This document shows, piece by piece, positions 33,549 to 51,238 of a DNA stretch of 64,000 nucleotides; the stretch's first letter is position 1; each line of letters starts with the position of its first letter. This DNA comes from Anagrus nilaparvatae. Its lineage: Eukaryota; Arthropoda; Insecta; Hymenoptera; Mymaridae. The notes beneath the pieces are model-generated. The model searched no databases. It was given only the letters and a program-made list of their open reading frames with translations, and was not told the DNA's origin. Made by a program: the position numbers and the translations under genes. The stretch is from the NCBI GenBank assembly GCA_022575985.1, contig JAKSXM010000149.1, forward strand, positions 25,151 to 89,150, written 5' to 3'.

Positions 33549-35003
33549 ATGCTAACGCTACTACTAATTATTCCACTAGTTGGAGCACTACTACTTACCC
33601 CTCTTCAAGGAAATACAGCAACATCAGAATCTCAAATGAAGAGAGTGGCTCTAGGTACATCACTAATTAATCTACTTGTATCTGTTATTCTATGGGTACA
33701 ATTTGACTCAAGTACAAGTGAATATCAATTTACACAGGAGTTTAATCAAGTAAATTTTTGTCATCTACACATTGGAGTAGACGGTATTTCACTTTATTTT
33801 GTACTTCTAACAACATTTATTACACCTATTTGTATTCTATGTAACTGGGAAAATATTCAAAATTATCTGAAATATTTTCTAATGTCTTTCCTAGTACTAG
33901 AGACACTACTAATTGCTGTTTTTATTGTTCTAGATTTTCTTCTATTTTATGTGTTCTTCGAAAGTGTACTTATTCCACTATTTCTAATTGTAGGAATTTG
34001 GGGTGGTAGTGCAACAAGAGTTCGTGCTGCCTTCCTTCTATTTCTTTACACACTGTTTGGTTCTCTATTTATGCTACTAGCATTCCTAGTAATTTACTAT
34101 AATACAGGATCAACAGATTTTGAGGTAGTTTCTCTATCTGAAATTTCTCTAGATTCACAGAAACTACTATGGCTTGCTGTTTTTGTAAGTATGGCTATTA
34201 AAACACCACTTGTTCCATTTAATACTTGGCTAACTTATGCTCATTCAGAAGCTCCTGTTGCAGGTAGTGTTGTACTAGCTGGTGTAATTCTTAAACTAGC
34301 TCTTTATGGTTACCTACGAATTATGCTACAGTTCCTACCTGATGCTAGTTACTACTTCTCTCCTCTTGTACAAACATTTGCTGTTGTTTCTATTATTTAT
34401 GCTAGTCTTGTTACACTACGTCAAACAGATTTCAAAAAACTAGTTGCATATTCTAGTGTTGCACATATGGGTGTTGTTGTACTAGGTGTATTTAGTAATA
34501 CAGTACAAGGTATTGAAGGTGCTATTGTACTAGGTATTGCTCATGGTCTAGTTAGTCCAGCACTATTCTTCCTAGTTGGTGGTGTACTGTATGATCGATA
34601 CCATACACGAACTATCCGATACTATAGAGGTATGACAACATATATGCCACTTTTTTCTCTATTCTTCTTCCTATTCACTATTAGTAATGCTGCTGTTCCT
34701 CTAACTGGTAATTGGATTGGTGAATTCCTATGTCTAACTGGTATTTTCCAAACTAATCCTATTATTACAATTCTTGGTTCAACAGGAATTGTACTAAGTG
34801 CAGCTTACAGTATTTGGCTATATAATAGAATTTCTTTCGGTAGTTTTAGTAAATATCTTGGTTATACTACAGATCTTAGTCGACGAGAATTTATGATTCT
34901 TCTACCTCTACTTATTCTAACTGTACTGCTAGGTATTTTTCCTAATGTAGTCCTAGATACTCTACATGTTTCTGTATCAACTCTAATTTATTCTACTAAC
35001 TAA
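33549..35003 (+). CDS. nad4: NADH dehydrogenase subunit 4
   Basis: 484 residues, usual size. Antiporter-like proton pump of complex I. Diagnostic segments are VLIPLFLIVGIWGG (with the conserved Glu in VFFESVLIP just before), LPKAH-type WLTYAHSEAPVAGSVVLAGVILKLALYGYLR, and FSLFFFLFTISNAAVPLTGNWIGEF. No TTA, TTG or TGA. TAA stop, then a perfect AAAGAATA/TATTCTTT hairpin and a TCTCCCC tract. Confidence 0.97.
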   Translation: MLTLLLIIPLVGALLLTPLQGNTATSESQMKRVALGTSLINLLVSVILWVQFDSSTSEYQFTQEFNQVNFCHLHIGVDGISLYFVLLTTFITPICILCNWENIQNYLKYFLMSFLVLETLLIAVFIVLDFLLFYVFFESVLIPLFLIVGIWGGSATRVRAAFLLFLYTLFGSLFMLLAFLVIYYNTGSTDFEVVSLSEISLDSQKLLWLAVFVSMAIKTPLVPFNTWLTYAHSEAPVAGSVVLAGVILKLALYGYLRIMLQFLPDASYYFSPLVQTFAVVSIIYASLVTLRQTDFKKLVAYSSVAHMGVVVLGVFSNTVQGIEGAIVLGIAHGLVSPALFFLVGGVLYDRYHTRTIRYYRGMTTYMPLFSLFFFLFTISNAAVPLTGNWIGEFLCLTGIFQTNPIITILGSTGIVLSAAYSIWLYNRISFGSFSKYLGYTTDLSRREFMILLPLLILTVLLGIFPNVVLDTLHVSVSTLIYSTN

Positions 35004-35009
35004 ATTATA

Positions 35010-35041
35010 AAGAATAAGTTATTCTTTAATTATCTCCCCTT
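35010..35041 (+). promoter_or_regulatory. Candidate 3' processing element after nad4 (hairpin plus C4)
   Basis: Perfect hairpin AAAGAATAAGTTATTCTTT followed by AATTATCTCCCCTT, starting a few nt after the stop. Confidence 0.55.
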
Positions 35042-35141
35042 CCTCGTAGTCGACTACTTATAAAAGAATGACATTAACCAATGAAATTCTCAACAGTGAT
35101 ATGTATCTTTTTTATATATAGGAATTGTATAAAATACAACA

Positions 35142-35214
35142 AGTACTTTAGTGTAAAGGTAGCACAGCAGACTCATGATCTGCTAGACCAGTGTTCGAAT
35201 CCTGGAATGTACTC
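35142..35214 (+). tRNA. trnM(cau): tRNA-Met (CAU), second gene
   Basis: About 73 nt. Perfect anticodon arm GCAGA-CTCATGA-TCTGC and D-arm GTGT/GCAC. The T-arm is irregular: CCAG/CTGG closes only with one base too many in the loop. Either a single extra base in the sequence or a real anomaly. End positions could shift by one. Confidence 0.82.
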
Positions 35215-35503
35215 TTTAAGTAGTAATTCATAGTACAATAATTGATATGCGATCGGTGAGTAATATTTATTATTACTATAAACTAGTAGTTCTATTTTTA
35301 ATACGATAATGTATATAATCTGTATAACAAATAAAATAACTTTACATAATTCTCAATACACTGAAAGCTATATTGCTACTATTTAACAATAGTATTCTTT
35401 CAAATTCCTTCCTAAGAATTTGAAAGATTCCAATAATAGATAATCACTATTTAGGGTTTTGAGTACTATTTAAATAAGAATGATAAGAATATTTATAGGA
35501 ATA

Positions 35504-35574
35504 GGTCTCTTAGTTTAAAGGTAAAACAGTAGATCTTCACTTTACTAATAGGAGTTCGATTCTCCTAGAGATCA
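35504..35574 (+). tRNA. trnE(uuc): tRNA-Glu (UUC)
   Basis: 71 nt. GTAGA/TTTAC stem with loop TCTTCAC, anticodon UUC; position 33 is C instead of U. T-arm AGGAG-TTCGATT-CTCCT. Confidence 0.88.
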
Positions 35575-35714
35575 TAAAGTGATATACTTTTATTTATGGA
35601 AACGGTGAAATAGGAATATAGCAGCTATATAATATGGAATATTATAGTGCCTAATTGATAAACCGTGGTAATAAATAGAAAAAACATATGTATGTATAAA
35701 TACTGTTATAAAAC

Positions 35715-35785
35715 GTCGACTTAGTTTAATGGTAGAATAGGTAACTTGTAATTACTTGGCACTAGTTCGATTCTAGTAGTCGGCA
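35715..35785 (+). tRNA. trnT(ugu): tRNA-Thr (UGU)
   Basis: 71 nt. GGTAA/TTACT stem with loop CTTGTAA; acceptor GTCGACT/AGTCGGC. Confidence 0.92.
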
Positions 35786-35930
35786 TATTCGGTATTTTTC
35801 TTTATAAGATAGAGAAACTAAAGAGAAAAAGACTTTGCCTTTTTTACGGGCTTTGAAATAAATCTAAAATCGGATAAAGCTCTTCTCTAATTTTACACGA
35901 GACCGAAATAGAAAATAATAGTATTATAAA

Positions 35931-36001
35931 TAGGATGTCGTCTAAAGGCAAGACATCACTTTTTGGTAGTGAATATAGTTGTTCGATTCAACTCATCCTA
36001 G
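35931..36001 (+). tRNA. trnQ(uug): tRNA-Gln (UUG)
   Basis: 71 nt. TCACT/AGTGA stem with loop TTTTGGT; acceptor TAGGATG/CATCCTA is perfect. Confidence 0.92.
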
Positions 36002-36200
36002 GATAATTTGTTATATAGTAGAAATTATAGAACGATGGGCATTGAAAACTGAAAAGAATTGGTAATAACTACTATTAATTTATGTATAGTACTATTCACT
36101 AATAGTGTACTAAATATGAATTATCATAAATAAGTTAATATATCTAACAGATATAGATAATAAAATGATTAGTTAATTAGAATTAGGTACATATGATAAA

Positions 36201-36272
36201 TAAGGATAGTAGGAATCGAACCTACATTTTTGTATTAAAAGTACAACACTCTAACCGTTGAGTTATACCCTC
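36201..36272 (-). tRNA. trnK(uuu): tRNA-Lys (UUU)
   Basis: Minus strand, 72 nt. TTGTA/TACAA stem with loop CTTTTAA; T-arm GTAGG-TTCGATT-CCTAC. Confidence 0.93.
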
Positions 36273-36416
36273 TAAAATGTTCTCTTATGAAACTAATAAG
36301 TAAATAACAATAGAGAACACAAAAAAATAGAATTATAAATAACTAAATATGTATATGTCTAACTAATTTATATTCTAGAAAAAATATAAAGTAAACTCAA
36401 TTATATAGGGTAATAA

Positions 36417-36505
36417 GGACAAACCGCTATTGGCGAAGTGTAGGCGATTGCTAATTGTCTGGAAAATTAAACCCTTCCTTAGGAGTTCGAATCTCCTTTT
36501 GTCCG
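36417..36505 (+). tRNA. trnS(gcu): tRNA-Ser (GCU)
   Basis: 89 nt with a long variable arm. Loop TTGCTAA, anticodon GCU; acceptor GGACAAA/TTTGTCC. Reads AGY. Confidence 0.92.
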
Positions 36506-36672
36506 TAGTACTCTATTAATTGATAAACAAATTGACTTATATAAGTCAAGGCCGCAGATGTTAATCTACCTATATAAAAGAAAGTATTAAACAATAAAAC
36601 AATATATTTTCAATACAAATATAAATCAATCATATTTGTAGATGTCTTATAAAAGCTTTAGTATGAGAAAAG

Positions 36673-43116
<6,444 letters not shown>

Positions 43117-43148
43117 TATAAGCTTATAAAAAAAGAGAAGCTTATTTA

Positions 43149-43165
43149 CCCCCCCCCCCTTTTTT
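43149..43165 (+). promoter_or_regulatory. Candidate 3' processing element after cox1 (pass 2)
   Basis: C11T6, same length as at 4079-4095, unlike the G-runs near atp9 and nad6 that differ between passes. Confidence 0.55.
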
Positions 43166-43567
43166 AATCTCTTACAAATTAAGTTAGAATTTCTTTTTGC
43201 TTTTTAAAAGAATATTCTAAATTAGAATATATTAGAAAATACAATTGTATTTATAGATTATCTATTTATTATTTATATTAACACCATTCATATTATTGAC
43301 TTTGTATAAAGTGGAATATAACCACTTTTAAGAAACTATTTTCTATACTAGTTTACTGTAATATATTGTCGGTAATACACTCTCTATATATATTTATATA
43401 TATTTCTATATTATAGATATATAGGAATATATTTCTGTCTCATAGTATGTTGAAATAAGATAAGATTTGTTTAACTTTGAGTAAATATCGATAAGAGATG
43501 TATTTTTATTGTTAGTTTTCAAATTAACAGTTAAAAGTTGCGGCCGAGGGCCAAAAGTAAAAAATAA

Positions 43568-43714
43568 ATGCCACAACTACTACCATTTTATTTTGTAAAT
43601 CAAATTTCATTCGCTTTTCTAGGACTATTTATCATGCTATTTGTATTTAGTCGATATATTCTTCCAGCAATGCTAGAACTATTTGTAACACGAATGTACA
43701 TTACAAAACTATAA
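43568..43714 (+). CDS. atp8: ATP synthase F0 subunit 8 (pass 2)
   Basis: Identical to 4498-4644; 48 residues starting MPQLLPFYF. Confidence 0.93.
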   Translation: MPQLLPFYFVNQISFAFLGLFIMLFVFSRYILPAMLELFVTRMYITKL

Positions 43715-43889
43715 TAAGATATATTTTATTATAAATAAACCTTCGGCCTCCGGCTACTAATTTAAAAGAAAATGTTGATAAATTATTACCTAAATACATA
43801 TAATTATGTATAAAAGGATACATTTTCTAGATATAGTATTAAATATGAAAATACTATAAAGTAATAATCCATTTAATAATAATAATATT

Positions 43890-44654
43890 ATGACATATCT
43901 AATTAATTCACCTCTAGAGCAATTTGAAGTAACTAGTCTAATTTCTCTAAATCTACCTCTACTAGGTTATGTTAATCTATCACTAACAAATCTAGGACTA
44001 TACACAATTATTACAGTGTATCTATCAGTAGGACTACATTTTGTAGCAAACAATAACAAACAACTAATTCCAAGTCGATGGAGTATCTCACTTGAAAGTA
44101 GTTTTGCATCAATTCATGGACTTGTTAAATCACAAATTGGTGCAGCAAATGAAATGTATCTACCATTTATCTATTCACTATTCTTCTTTATTCTAATTGC
44201 TAACCTAAGTGGTAATGTACCATATGGATTTACAGTAGCAACATCTATTATGGTATCACTAGGACTAAGTATGACAATTTTCATTGGTGTAACAATTCTT
44301 GGACTACGACTACATAAAGTACATTTCTTCTCATTCTTCCTACCTGCAGGAACACCTCTAGGACTAGTACCTCTTCTAGTACCTATTGAGCTAATTTCAT
44401 ACCTAGCACGAGCATTCTCGCTAGGAGTACGGCTATTTGCTAATACAGTGGCGGGACATACACTACTTAAAATTCTTTCAGGATTCCTAGCTCCTATGTT
44501 CACTACAGGTGCTATTACAGCTATTATTACACTAGTACCTTTCACTATCTTTATTGCACTAATTGGACTAGAAATCGCTGTATCATTTATTCAAGCTTAT
44601 GTATTCTGTATTCTAACAGCATCATATCTTAAAGATGCAATTGACCTACATTAA
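43890..44654 (+). CDS. atp6: ATP synthase F0 subunit a (pass 2)
   Basis: Identical to 4820-5584; 254 residues with the essential Arg in SLGVRLFAN. Confidence 0.97.
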   Translation: MTYLINSPLEQFEVTSLISLNLPLLGYVNLSLTNLGLYTIITVYLSVGLHFVANNNKQLIPSRWSISLESSFASIHGLVKSQIGAANEMYLPFIYSLFFFILIANLSGNVPYGFTVATSIMVSLGLSMTIFIGVTILGLRLHKVHFFSFFLPAGTPLGLVPLLVPIELISYLARAFSLGVRLFANTVAGHTLLKILSGFLAPMFTTGAITAIITLVPFTIFIALIGLEIAVSFIQAYVFCILTASYLKDAIDLH

Positions 44655-44928
44655 AATAAAAAGGGTTATAATTCTATTTATCTCCCCTTTTTTATAAATT
44701 AATGTATGATCCTTTATATTGTATATATAATAAGAAGAGGATATATATTTTTTTTTTCATAAACTATATAATTAGTAATTATGAAAAAACGTAGAAAAAG
44801 GAAATAATATCTTAATTATATAGAATAATATAGTTACTATATTAACATCATTATTAGTATAATATATGGATATAAACACTATTATTACGGATAAAGTCGT
44901 AAAAAGTATTTTATAGGATATAGAATAA

Positions 44929-45000
44929 AAGAGTTTAGTTTAACGGTTAGAACATCGATCTTACACATCGAAGACAGAGGTTCGATTCCTCTAATTCTTA
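44929..45000 (+). tRNA. trnV(uac): tRNA-Val (UAC) (pass 2)
   Basis: Identical to 5859-5930. Confidence 0.93.
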
Positions 45001-45505
45001 CTAATTACTCAGTATTAGCATACGGTAAGGGTATATATACCATGATTAAGTTAATTATTGAATAATAATTACGTGGTCCGCTAGAAGCAAAAAGCTAGTA
45101 ATGAACTTTTAATGTGAAGCTTTAATTTATTAAAACACAAGGCCCAGAAGGCTGAGTACTTATGATACACAAGGATCTTATAAAATCATTATACTCCTCT
45201 GGCTTTATTTATTATTTACAAGCACAAAAATAGATATAAAATGTTAAGTAAAAGAGGCAGTATAATCATATTGTAAGAAATAATAAAGCTTTTATACATT
45301 ATTAACAGAGCCCCGTTTCGTCAGGCCTGTTAATAGGATAATAATAGAGACTAAATTGTACATTTACAGTTTATCTTATATTCCATTTTATAACTATAAA
45401 CATCGAACAATTAGTTTCTAATTGTTTACAACAAAGCTGGAAACAGCATTAATAAAAGTGAAGAATATAAAGTGTATAAAGCTATTTATAAATATTAAAA
45501 TAAAA

Positions 45506-46291
45506 ATGTTTAACCAATTTCCATTTATGATGTGGGCAACAACAATCTACAATGATGCACCACAACCATGGCAGCTAGGGTTCCAAGATGGAGCATCACC
45601 AACACAAGAAGGAATTACAGAGCTACATGATTCTATTTTTTTCTATCTAGTAATTATTTGTTTTGGTGTTCTATGGGTACTATCTTCAGTAATTATTAAC
45701 TTTAATAGTAACAAATCACAACTAGTATATAAATATGCAAATCACGGAACACTTATTGAGCTAATTTGGACAATTACACCAGCTCTAGTTCTGATTGCTA
45801 TTGCTTTCCCAAGTTTCAAACTACTTTACCTTATGGATGAAGTAATCTCACCTTCAATGACAGTTAAAGTTGTAGGTCACCAATGGTACTGGAGTGTTGA
45901 ATACTCTGATTTTATTAATGAAGACGGTGAAAGTATTGAATTTGATTCATATATGGTTCCTGAAAGTGATCTAGAAGAAGGTCAACTTCGACTACTAGAA
46001 GTTGATAACCGAATTGTAGTTCCAATTGATACTCACATTCGATTTATTGTTACAGGAGCTGATGTTATTCATGACTTTGCTGTTCCTTCTCTAGGACTAA
46101 AAGTTGATGCCATCCCAGGACGTCTAAATCAATCATCAGTACTAGTAGAGCGAGAGGGAGTATTCTACGGACAATGTAGTGAAATTTGTGGAGTATATCA
46201 CGGATTTATGCCAGTTGCAATTGAAGCTGTTTCACCTGAGAAATACCTAGCTTGGATTGATAGTCAAGCACTCCCCCGTTTTAGAAATTAA
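45506..46291 (+). CDS. cox2: cytochrome c oxidase subunit 2 (pass 2)
   Basis: Identical to 6436-7221; CuA ligands in GQCSEICGVYHGFM. The same start choice applies, rejecting the TTA-containing upstream extension from 45422. Confidence 0.96.
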   Translation: MFNQFPFMMWATTIYNDAPQPWQLGFQDGASPTQEGITELHDSIFFYLVIICFGVLWVLSSVIINFNSNKSQLVYKYANHGTLIELIWTITPALVLIAIAFPSFKLLYLMDEVISPSMTVKVVGHQWYWSVEYSDFINEDGESIEFDSYMVPESDLEEGQLRLLEVDNRIVVPIDTHIRFIVTGADVIHDFAVPSLGLKVDAIPGRLNQSSVLVEREGVFYGQCSEICGVYHGFMPVAIEAVSPEKYLAWIDSQALPRFRN

Positions 46292-46529
46292 GTAACTTCA
46301 AAAAAGAAGTGCTCCGCTTAAGGGAACAATAAAGAGTTCTTAGTTTATTTTAACTGTTTTCAGTTAATCACTAATTATTAATATAGAATAGTAGACTATT
46401 CAATATGAGTAAATAGATAAGATTTATACAGTATAGTCTTCTAATCTTTATAAAATTGGATGTAGAATGATTCTCAACATATCCTTTTTTAAAAATAAAT
46501 TACATTATAGGAAATGGCTTTTATAGTAA

Positions 46530-46601
46530 GTAACTATAGCATAATGGTAATGCACTGTACTTCTAATACAGATTATGAAAGTTCGAATCTTTCTAGTTAT
46601 T
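46530..46601 (+). tRNA. trnR(ucu): tRNA-Arg (UCU) (pass 2)
   Basis: Identical to 7460-7531. Confidence 0.92.
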
Positions 46602-46795
46602 CAAACTTTTCAATCTCGTTAGTAAATTTAATAGGCAGTATCAAATTTATCTGTAATTGTTGTAATATAGAGATATACGATATTTTACATTATAATTTAA
46701 TGTTATTTTATCATTAGAATATACTAATTAAAATAGTTACTATTATTGACATATAATTCTATTTACAATGTAAAAATAGTATAGTAACTATTTTA

Positions 46796-46937
46796 AAGGT
46801 TAAAATAAAGGAAAGTCTTTGTTCTACTAAATTATATCTAATATATAGGAGATCATTAATAAATAAGCCTGTCTATTTATTAATTATTACAGAAATTTTT
46901 CAGTTTGACTGAAATTGAATTCTATAATAATAACCTT
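46796..46937 (+). ncRNA. rnpB: Candidate mitochondrial RNase P RNA (pass 2)
   Basis: Identical to 7726-7867, with GGAAAGTC at 46810 and ACAGAAA at 46889 inside the P1-like closing stem. Confidence 0.45.
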
Positions 46938-47295
46938 CTATATATTAAGTTTAGTATTAATTTTTACGTACTAATTTTTGTTATAATGCAAGTACTATTT
47001 TTGTGTTAGAATAAATATACATATATTGTAGTAAGTGTAAATAGATAATATACTTTGATTACGCCTCCGGGGTTACAATAGAATTATCTATTTAATTTAT
47101 TATCGGCCCCTAAGGGGGAGGCGATTGATAATCTAATGATAGTATATATATTTTTTTATAAAATAGAAATTCTAATTAATACATATTGAGAGAATAAATG
47201 CATAAGTAATGTGCATTTAAATTTATTAACTAGATTAAAGAAGGGATAGACTTAATTAGATGTGCGTATTTTTCGCAAAATAATAAAAAATTAAA

Positions 47296-48285
47296 ATGTT
47301 TTCTATTCTTTATAATCTACTAGAGATTCTAATTTTTCTAGTACCAATTCTACTAAGTGTTGCTTTTATGACAGTAATTGAACGTAAAGTAATGGGATCA
47401 ATGCAAAGACGGGTTGGACCTAATATTGTTGGATATTATGCTCTACTACAACCATTTGCAGATGCTCTAAAACTAGTAATTAAAGAACAAGTAATTCCAT
47501 CACAAGCTACAAAGAGCCTATTCTTTCTAGCACCTATGATTACACTTATTTTTAGTCTACTAGGTTGGGGTGTTATTCCACTAGGTCCTGGTCTTGCACT
47601 ATCAGATTTTTCACTAGGAATTCTATACTCACTTGCTCTATCTTCAATTGGGGTTTACGGTATTCTATTTGCTGGTTGGTCAGCTAATTCTAAATATGCT
47701 TTTCTAGGTTCACTACGATCTACAGCACAAATGATTAGTTATGAACTAATTTATAGTGCAGCAGTTCTAGCAGTAATTGTACTATGTGGTACATTTAATA
47801 TTACAGAAATTATTGAAGCACAACAAAGTATCTGGTATATTGTACCTCTTCTTCCTATCTTTATTCTATTCTTTATTTCAGCACTTGCTGAAACAAACCG
47901 AACACCGTTCGATCTTCCAGAAGCTGAGTCAGAACTTGTTGCAGGATTTATGACAGAACATTCAGGAATGATTTTTGTATTCTTCTTCCTAGCAGAATAT
48001 GGAAGTATCGTTCTTATGTCTACATTCACTGCTATTCTATTTATGGGTGGTTATAATATGCCTGAAGTATTTACAAATGATACTTTTATTAATCTGCAGA
48101 GTATTGCCCTTGCACTTAAAGCTGTTCTATTTATGTTCCTATTTGTATGGGTACGTGCTACTCTACCTCGTATGAGATATGATGGGCTAATGGTATTCTG
48201 TTGGACAGGACTACTTCCTTGGGCTATTGCCCTACTAATCCTAGTTCCAAGTCTACTAGTAGCTTTTGATTTCTCTCCATATTAG
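47296..48285 (+). CDS. nad1: NADH dehydrogenase subunit 1 (pass 2)
   Basis: Identical to 8226-9215; 329 residues. Followed by the 34-bp palindrome (48371-48404) and C5T6 tract. Confidence 0.97.
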   Translation: MFSILYNLLEILIFLVPILLSVAFMTVIERKVMGSMQRRVGPNIVGYYALLQPFADALKLVIKEQVIPSQATKSLFFLAPMITLIFSLLGWGVIPLGPGLALSDFSLGILYSLALSSIGVYGILFAGWSANSKYAFLGSLRSTAQMISYELIYSAAVLAVIVLCGTFNITEIIEAQQSIWYIVPLLPIFILFFISALAETNRTPFDLPEAESELVAGFMTEHSGMIFVFFFLAEYGSIVLMSTFTAILFMGGYNMPEVFTNDTFINLQSIALALKAVLFMFLFVWVRATLPRMRYDGLMVFCWTGLLPWAIALLILVPSLLVAFDFSPY

Positions 48286-48714
48286 TTTATATGCAGATAA
48301 CAAAGAGGTAAAAAATGACATTGTGTTAAATAAAATAATGTAATAGGTATGTTTAACAATGTTATTATGAGATTTTATCGTATTGCTAGCAATACGATAA
48401 AATCCTCTTCCCCCTTTTTTCTATTTCTACAATTTTTCCTTTAAGCGGAGCGGAGCACATAAAAAATTGAAAAGTACAATTCTTCTTAGGTACCATTTAT
48501 TAGGTTATTTCCGTTATAATCTATAAAGGTATAGATTATACTATTTTTAAAAGTAAGACTATATAAAGTAATTAAAAACTAAAGTACACATTTATTGTAA
48601 TTCGTAGTGAATAGTGTATTACTACATACAAATAGGTAAAACGTGGATATAATATTATAAAAAGCAATAGTCATATATAGTAGATAGATATATTTTTATA
48701 GAAAAATTCTAAAT

Positions 48715-48787
48715 GGGGATATATTACAATTGGTAGTATACTTTGTTTGCAACGAAGCTGGTGCAGGTTCGAGTCCTGTTATCTCCA
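48715..48787 (+). tRNA. trnA(ugc): tRNA-Ala (UGC) (pass 2)
   Basis: Identical to 9645-9717. Confidence 0.94.
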
Positions 48788-48835
48788 TATTATTTCAATA
48801 TCTATAGCTAATATAGTTTGTATGTTGAATAAAAT

Positions 48836-48907
48836 GCCTCAATAGCTTAGATGGTAGAGCGTAGAACTGAAGCTTCTAACGGATTGGTTCGATTCCAGTT
48901 TGAGGCA
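48836..48907 (+). tRNA. trnF(gaa): tRNA-Phe (GAA) (pass 2)
   Basis: Identical to 9766-9837. Confidence 0.92.
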
Positions 48908-49192
48908 AATTGATTTATTTTTTCACTAAACATAGTGAAAATAAATTGGAATTCAATTTATTTTTTTGTAGGCGTTAAACTATTGAATTATTCAAAATAA
49001 TAGTATTTTGTAGTAGGAATAAAACATGATAACTATTTTATATCATCTCTATATTTGCTATATTAGAGCATTTTCTATAAAATAAGTTTGTCAGTTCTCA
49101 ATTTGGATATTAACGTTATAAGAAACATAGAACCAGCATTAATACCTTTTACCTATTTATAGGTAAATATAACATAAAAAATAGAAAAACAA

Positions 49193-49276
49193 TGCAGATA
49201 TACTCTTTTGGTAGGAGTGGTGCTCTGTAAAAGCATTGGTTTTTAACCGTAGTGAGTTCGAATCTCACATCTGTAA
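49193..49276 (+). tRNA. trnY(gua): tRNA-Tyr (GUA) (pass 2)
   Basis: Identical to 10124-10207. Confidence 0.92.
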
Positions 49277-49407
49277 TCTTTATACTATATATCTTCTATA
49301 TATTATAGAAGACTATTTAAAATAGAATAACTATTCTATTTTACAGTACCATGTGTAATTAACTATTGTAGATAGGATCAATATTCCTATCTACAATAAA
49401 ATAGGTA

Positions 49408-49494
49408 CGGACGCGGGGAGATTCGAACTCCCGGTCTTCGTTGGAAGACTCCTAGACTCAAGCCAGGTACATTAAACCACTCTGTCACACGTCC
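49408..49494 (-). tRNA. trnS(uga): tRNA-Ser (UGA) (pass 2)
   Basis: Identical to 10339-10425, minus strand. Confidence 0.93.
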
Positions 49495-50181
49495 TTATTA
49501 TGGCAAATATATAATAGATATACCTTTTAATATTATTACTAAATTGTTAAAGACAAGGCTGTATCCTAATTAATTAGAACTATAAGACTCTCCAATATAG
49601 GATATTGGATTAAAGGTAAATAGGAGGATCTATTTTTCTTTTTAATTCGTTTTTCCTTCCTACAATTGGAAGTTACTTGTATAAAAGTATATAGAGTATT
49701 CTATTTATCTATCTATATCCTATATATAGCTATATAGGATACAGGTAAGCATAAATGAATAAAAAAATCGAATTTATTATTTTTTTCTTTATTCCAATTC
49801 CATTTACTCTTGCCTTTTTAAGCAATCAATTTATTACCATCTAATAATATGGTAGGTATTTAGCAAACAGGTCTACTAAATGCCACTTTCATCTTATTCT
49901 GTTTTAGTGTATTACCAGATATCTACTATATATAGAATAATAATTATATAGTATAAAAACTATATATATATATTATATATATTCTTCTATAATCATCTGC
50001 TAGAACTAAAAACAGCATAATAAGGGTTATAGTATTCTATCTTACTAGTTATCGAGAAAGTAAACTATTTTGAGTAGATCTTGTAGCTAGTTAATTGATG
50101 TATGATGTATTAAAACTCTATTAACAATAATGAAACTATCATTATAGCAATCGATAAACAATATATATATTTTTTTTAACC

Positions 50182-51027
50182 ATGAACACAAACAACACAA
50201 ACTTTATCGGAGTACCACGAACTCAATTTCAATATCAGCCATTTCATCTAGTAACACCTAGTCCATGGCCACTACTAACATCATTTGCTCTACTAATCCT
50301 AACATCTTCAACAGTGATGTACTTTAATGGATATGCTAATCCACTAGGAGGATCAGGAGTACTACTTCTATCAATCGGTCTACTAACAACAGTTGGAGCA
50401 ATGGCTCTATGGTTCCGAGATGTAATTATTGAAGGAACATTTCTAGGAGATCATACATTTCTAGTGCAAAAAGGAATTACTATGGGTGTAGCTCTATTTA
50501 TTATTAGTGAGGTATTTTTCTTCCTTTCTGTATTTTGGAGTTTTTTCCATAGTAGTCTATCACCTACTGTAGAACTAGGAGCTCAATGGCCTCCAGTAGG
50601 TATTGAAACAATTAATGCTTTTGAGCTACCACTACTTAATACACTTCTTCTTCTATCTTCAGGTGCAACAGTTACTTATGCTCACCATTCACTAATTGAA
50701 GGTAACCGACGAGGAGCTATTGTAGGTACACTTCTAACACTAATTTTTGCTGTACTATTTACAGTATGCCAAGGAATTGAGTATATCAATGCTCCATTTA
50801 CTATTGCTGACGGTGTATATGGAAGTACATTCTTCTTCTCAACAGGATTCCACGGAATTCATGTTATCATCGGAACTCTGTTTATCGCAGTTGCATTCTT
50901 CCGACTAATTGGTTACCATCTAACAGACCACCACCATCTAGGATTTGAGGCAAGTATTCTATATTGGCACTTTGTCGATGTAGTATGGCTATTCCTATTT
51001 GTAGCTGTTTACTGGTGGGGATCATAA
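50182..51027 (+). CDS. cox3: cytochrome c oxidase subunit 3, intact copy
   Basis: 281 residues, slightly longer than the usual 269 because of an N-terminal extension (MNTNNTNFIGVPR) before QFQYQPFHLVTPSPWPL. Seven membrane helices. Conserved features are the WFRDVIIEGTFLGDHT segment, EVFFFLSVFWSFFHSS, the WPPVGIETINAFELPLLNT loop, the helix with Glu in LIEGNRRGAI, GFHGIHVIIGTLF, and the C terminus YWHFVDVVWLFLFVAVYWWGS. Stabilises the complex IV core and its proton uptake. tRNA-Ser is upstream on the other strand, tRNA-Ile downstream. A 19-nt CTCCCCC element follows the stop. The pass 1 copy (11114-11961) is frameshifted twice. Confidence 0.97.
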   Translation: MNTNNTNFIGVPRTQFQYQPFHLVTPSPWPLLTSFALLILTSSTVMYFNGYANPLGGSGVLLLSIGLLTTVGAMALWFRDVIIEGTFLGDHTFLVQKGITMGVALFIISEVFFFLSVFWSFFHSSLSPTVELGAQWPPVGIETINAFELPLLNTLLLLSSGATVTYAHHSLIEGNRRGAIVGTLLTLIFAVLFTVCQGIEYINAPFTIADGVYGSTFFFSTGFHGIHVIIGTLFIAVAFFRLIGYHLTDHHHLGFEASILYWHFVDVVWLFLFVAVYWWGS

Positions 51028-51045
51028 TTAGGAATTTTATCCTAT

Positions 51046-51064
51046 CTCCCCCTTATTTTAGTAA
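51046..51064 (+). promoter_or_regulatory. Candidate 3' processing element after cox3 (pass 2)
   Basis: Same 19-mer as at 11980-11998, after the TAGGA/TCCTA hairpin. Confidence 0.6.
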
Positions 51065-51166
51065 GAACAAAACAGATAATATTTTCTATATTTATATTCC
51101 TAAGAATGAAATAGATCTATTCTACTGTATTTTATACATTTGTTGAATATATTGTATAAGAATATA

Positions 51167-51238
51167 TTGTCCTTAATTCAACGGTTAGAATGTGTTTCCG
51201 ATAAAGACATTATAGAGGTTCGATTCCTCTAGGACAAA
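51167..51238 (+). tRNA. trnI(gau): tRNA-Ile (GAU) (pass 2)
   Basis: Identical to 12101-12172, including C at position 33, so the unusual base is not a single-pass error. Confidence 0.85.
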
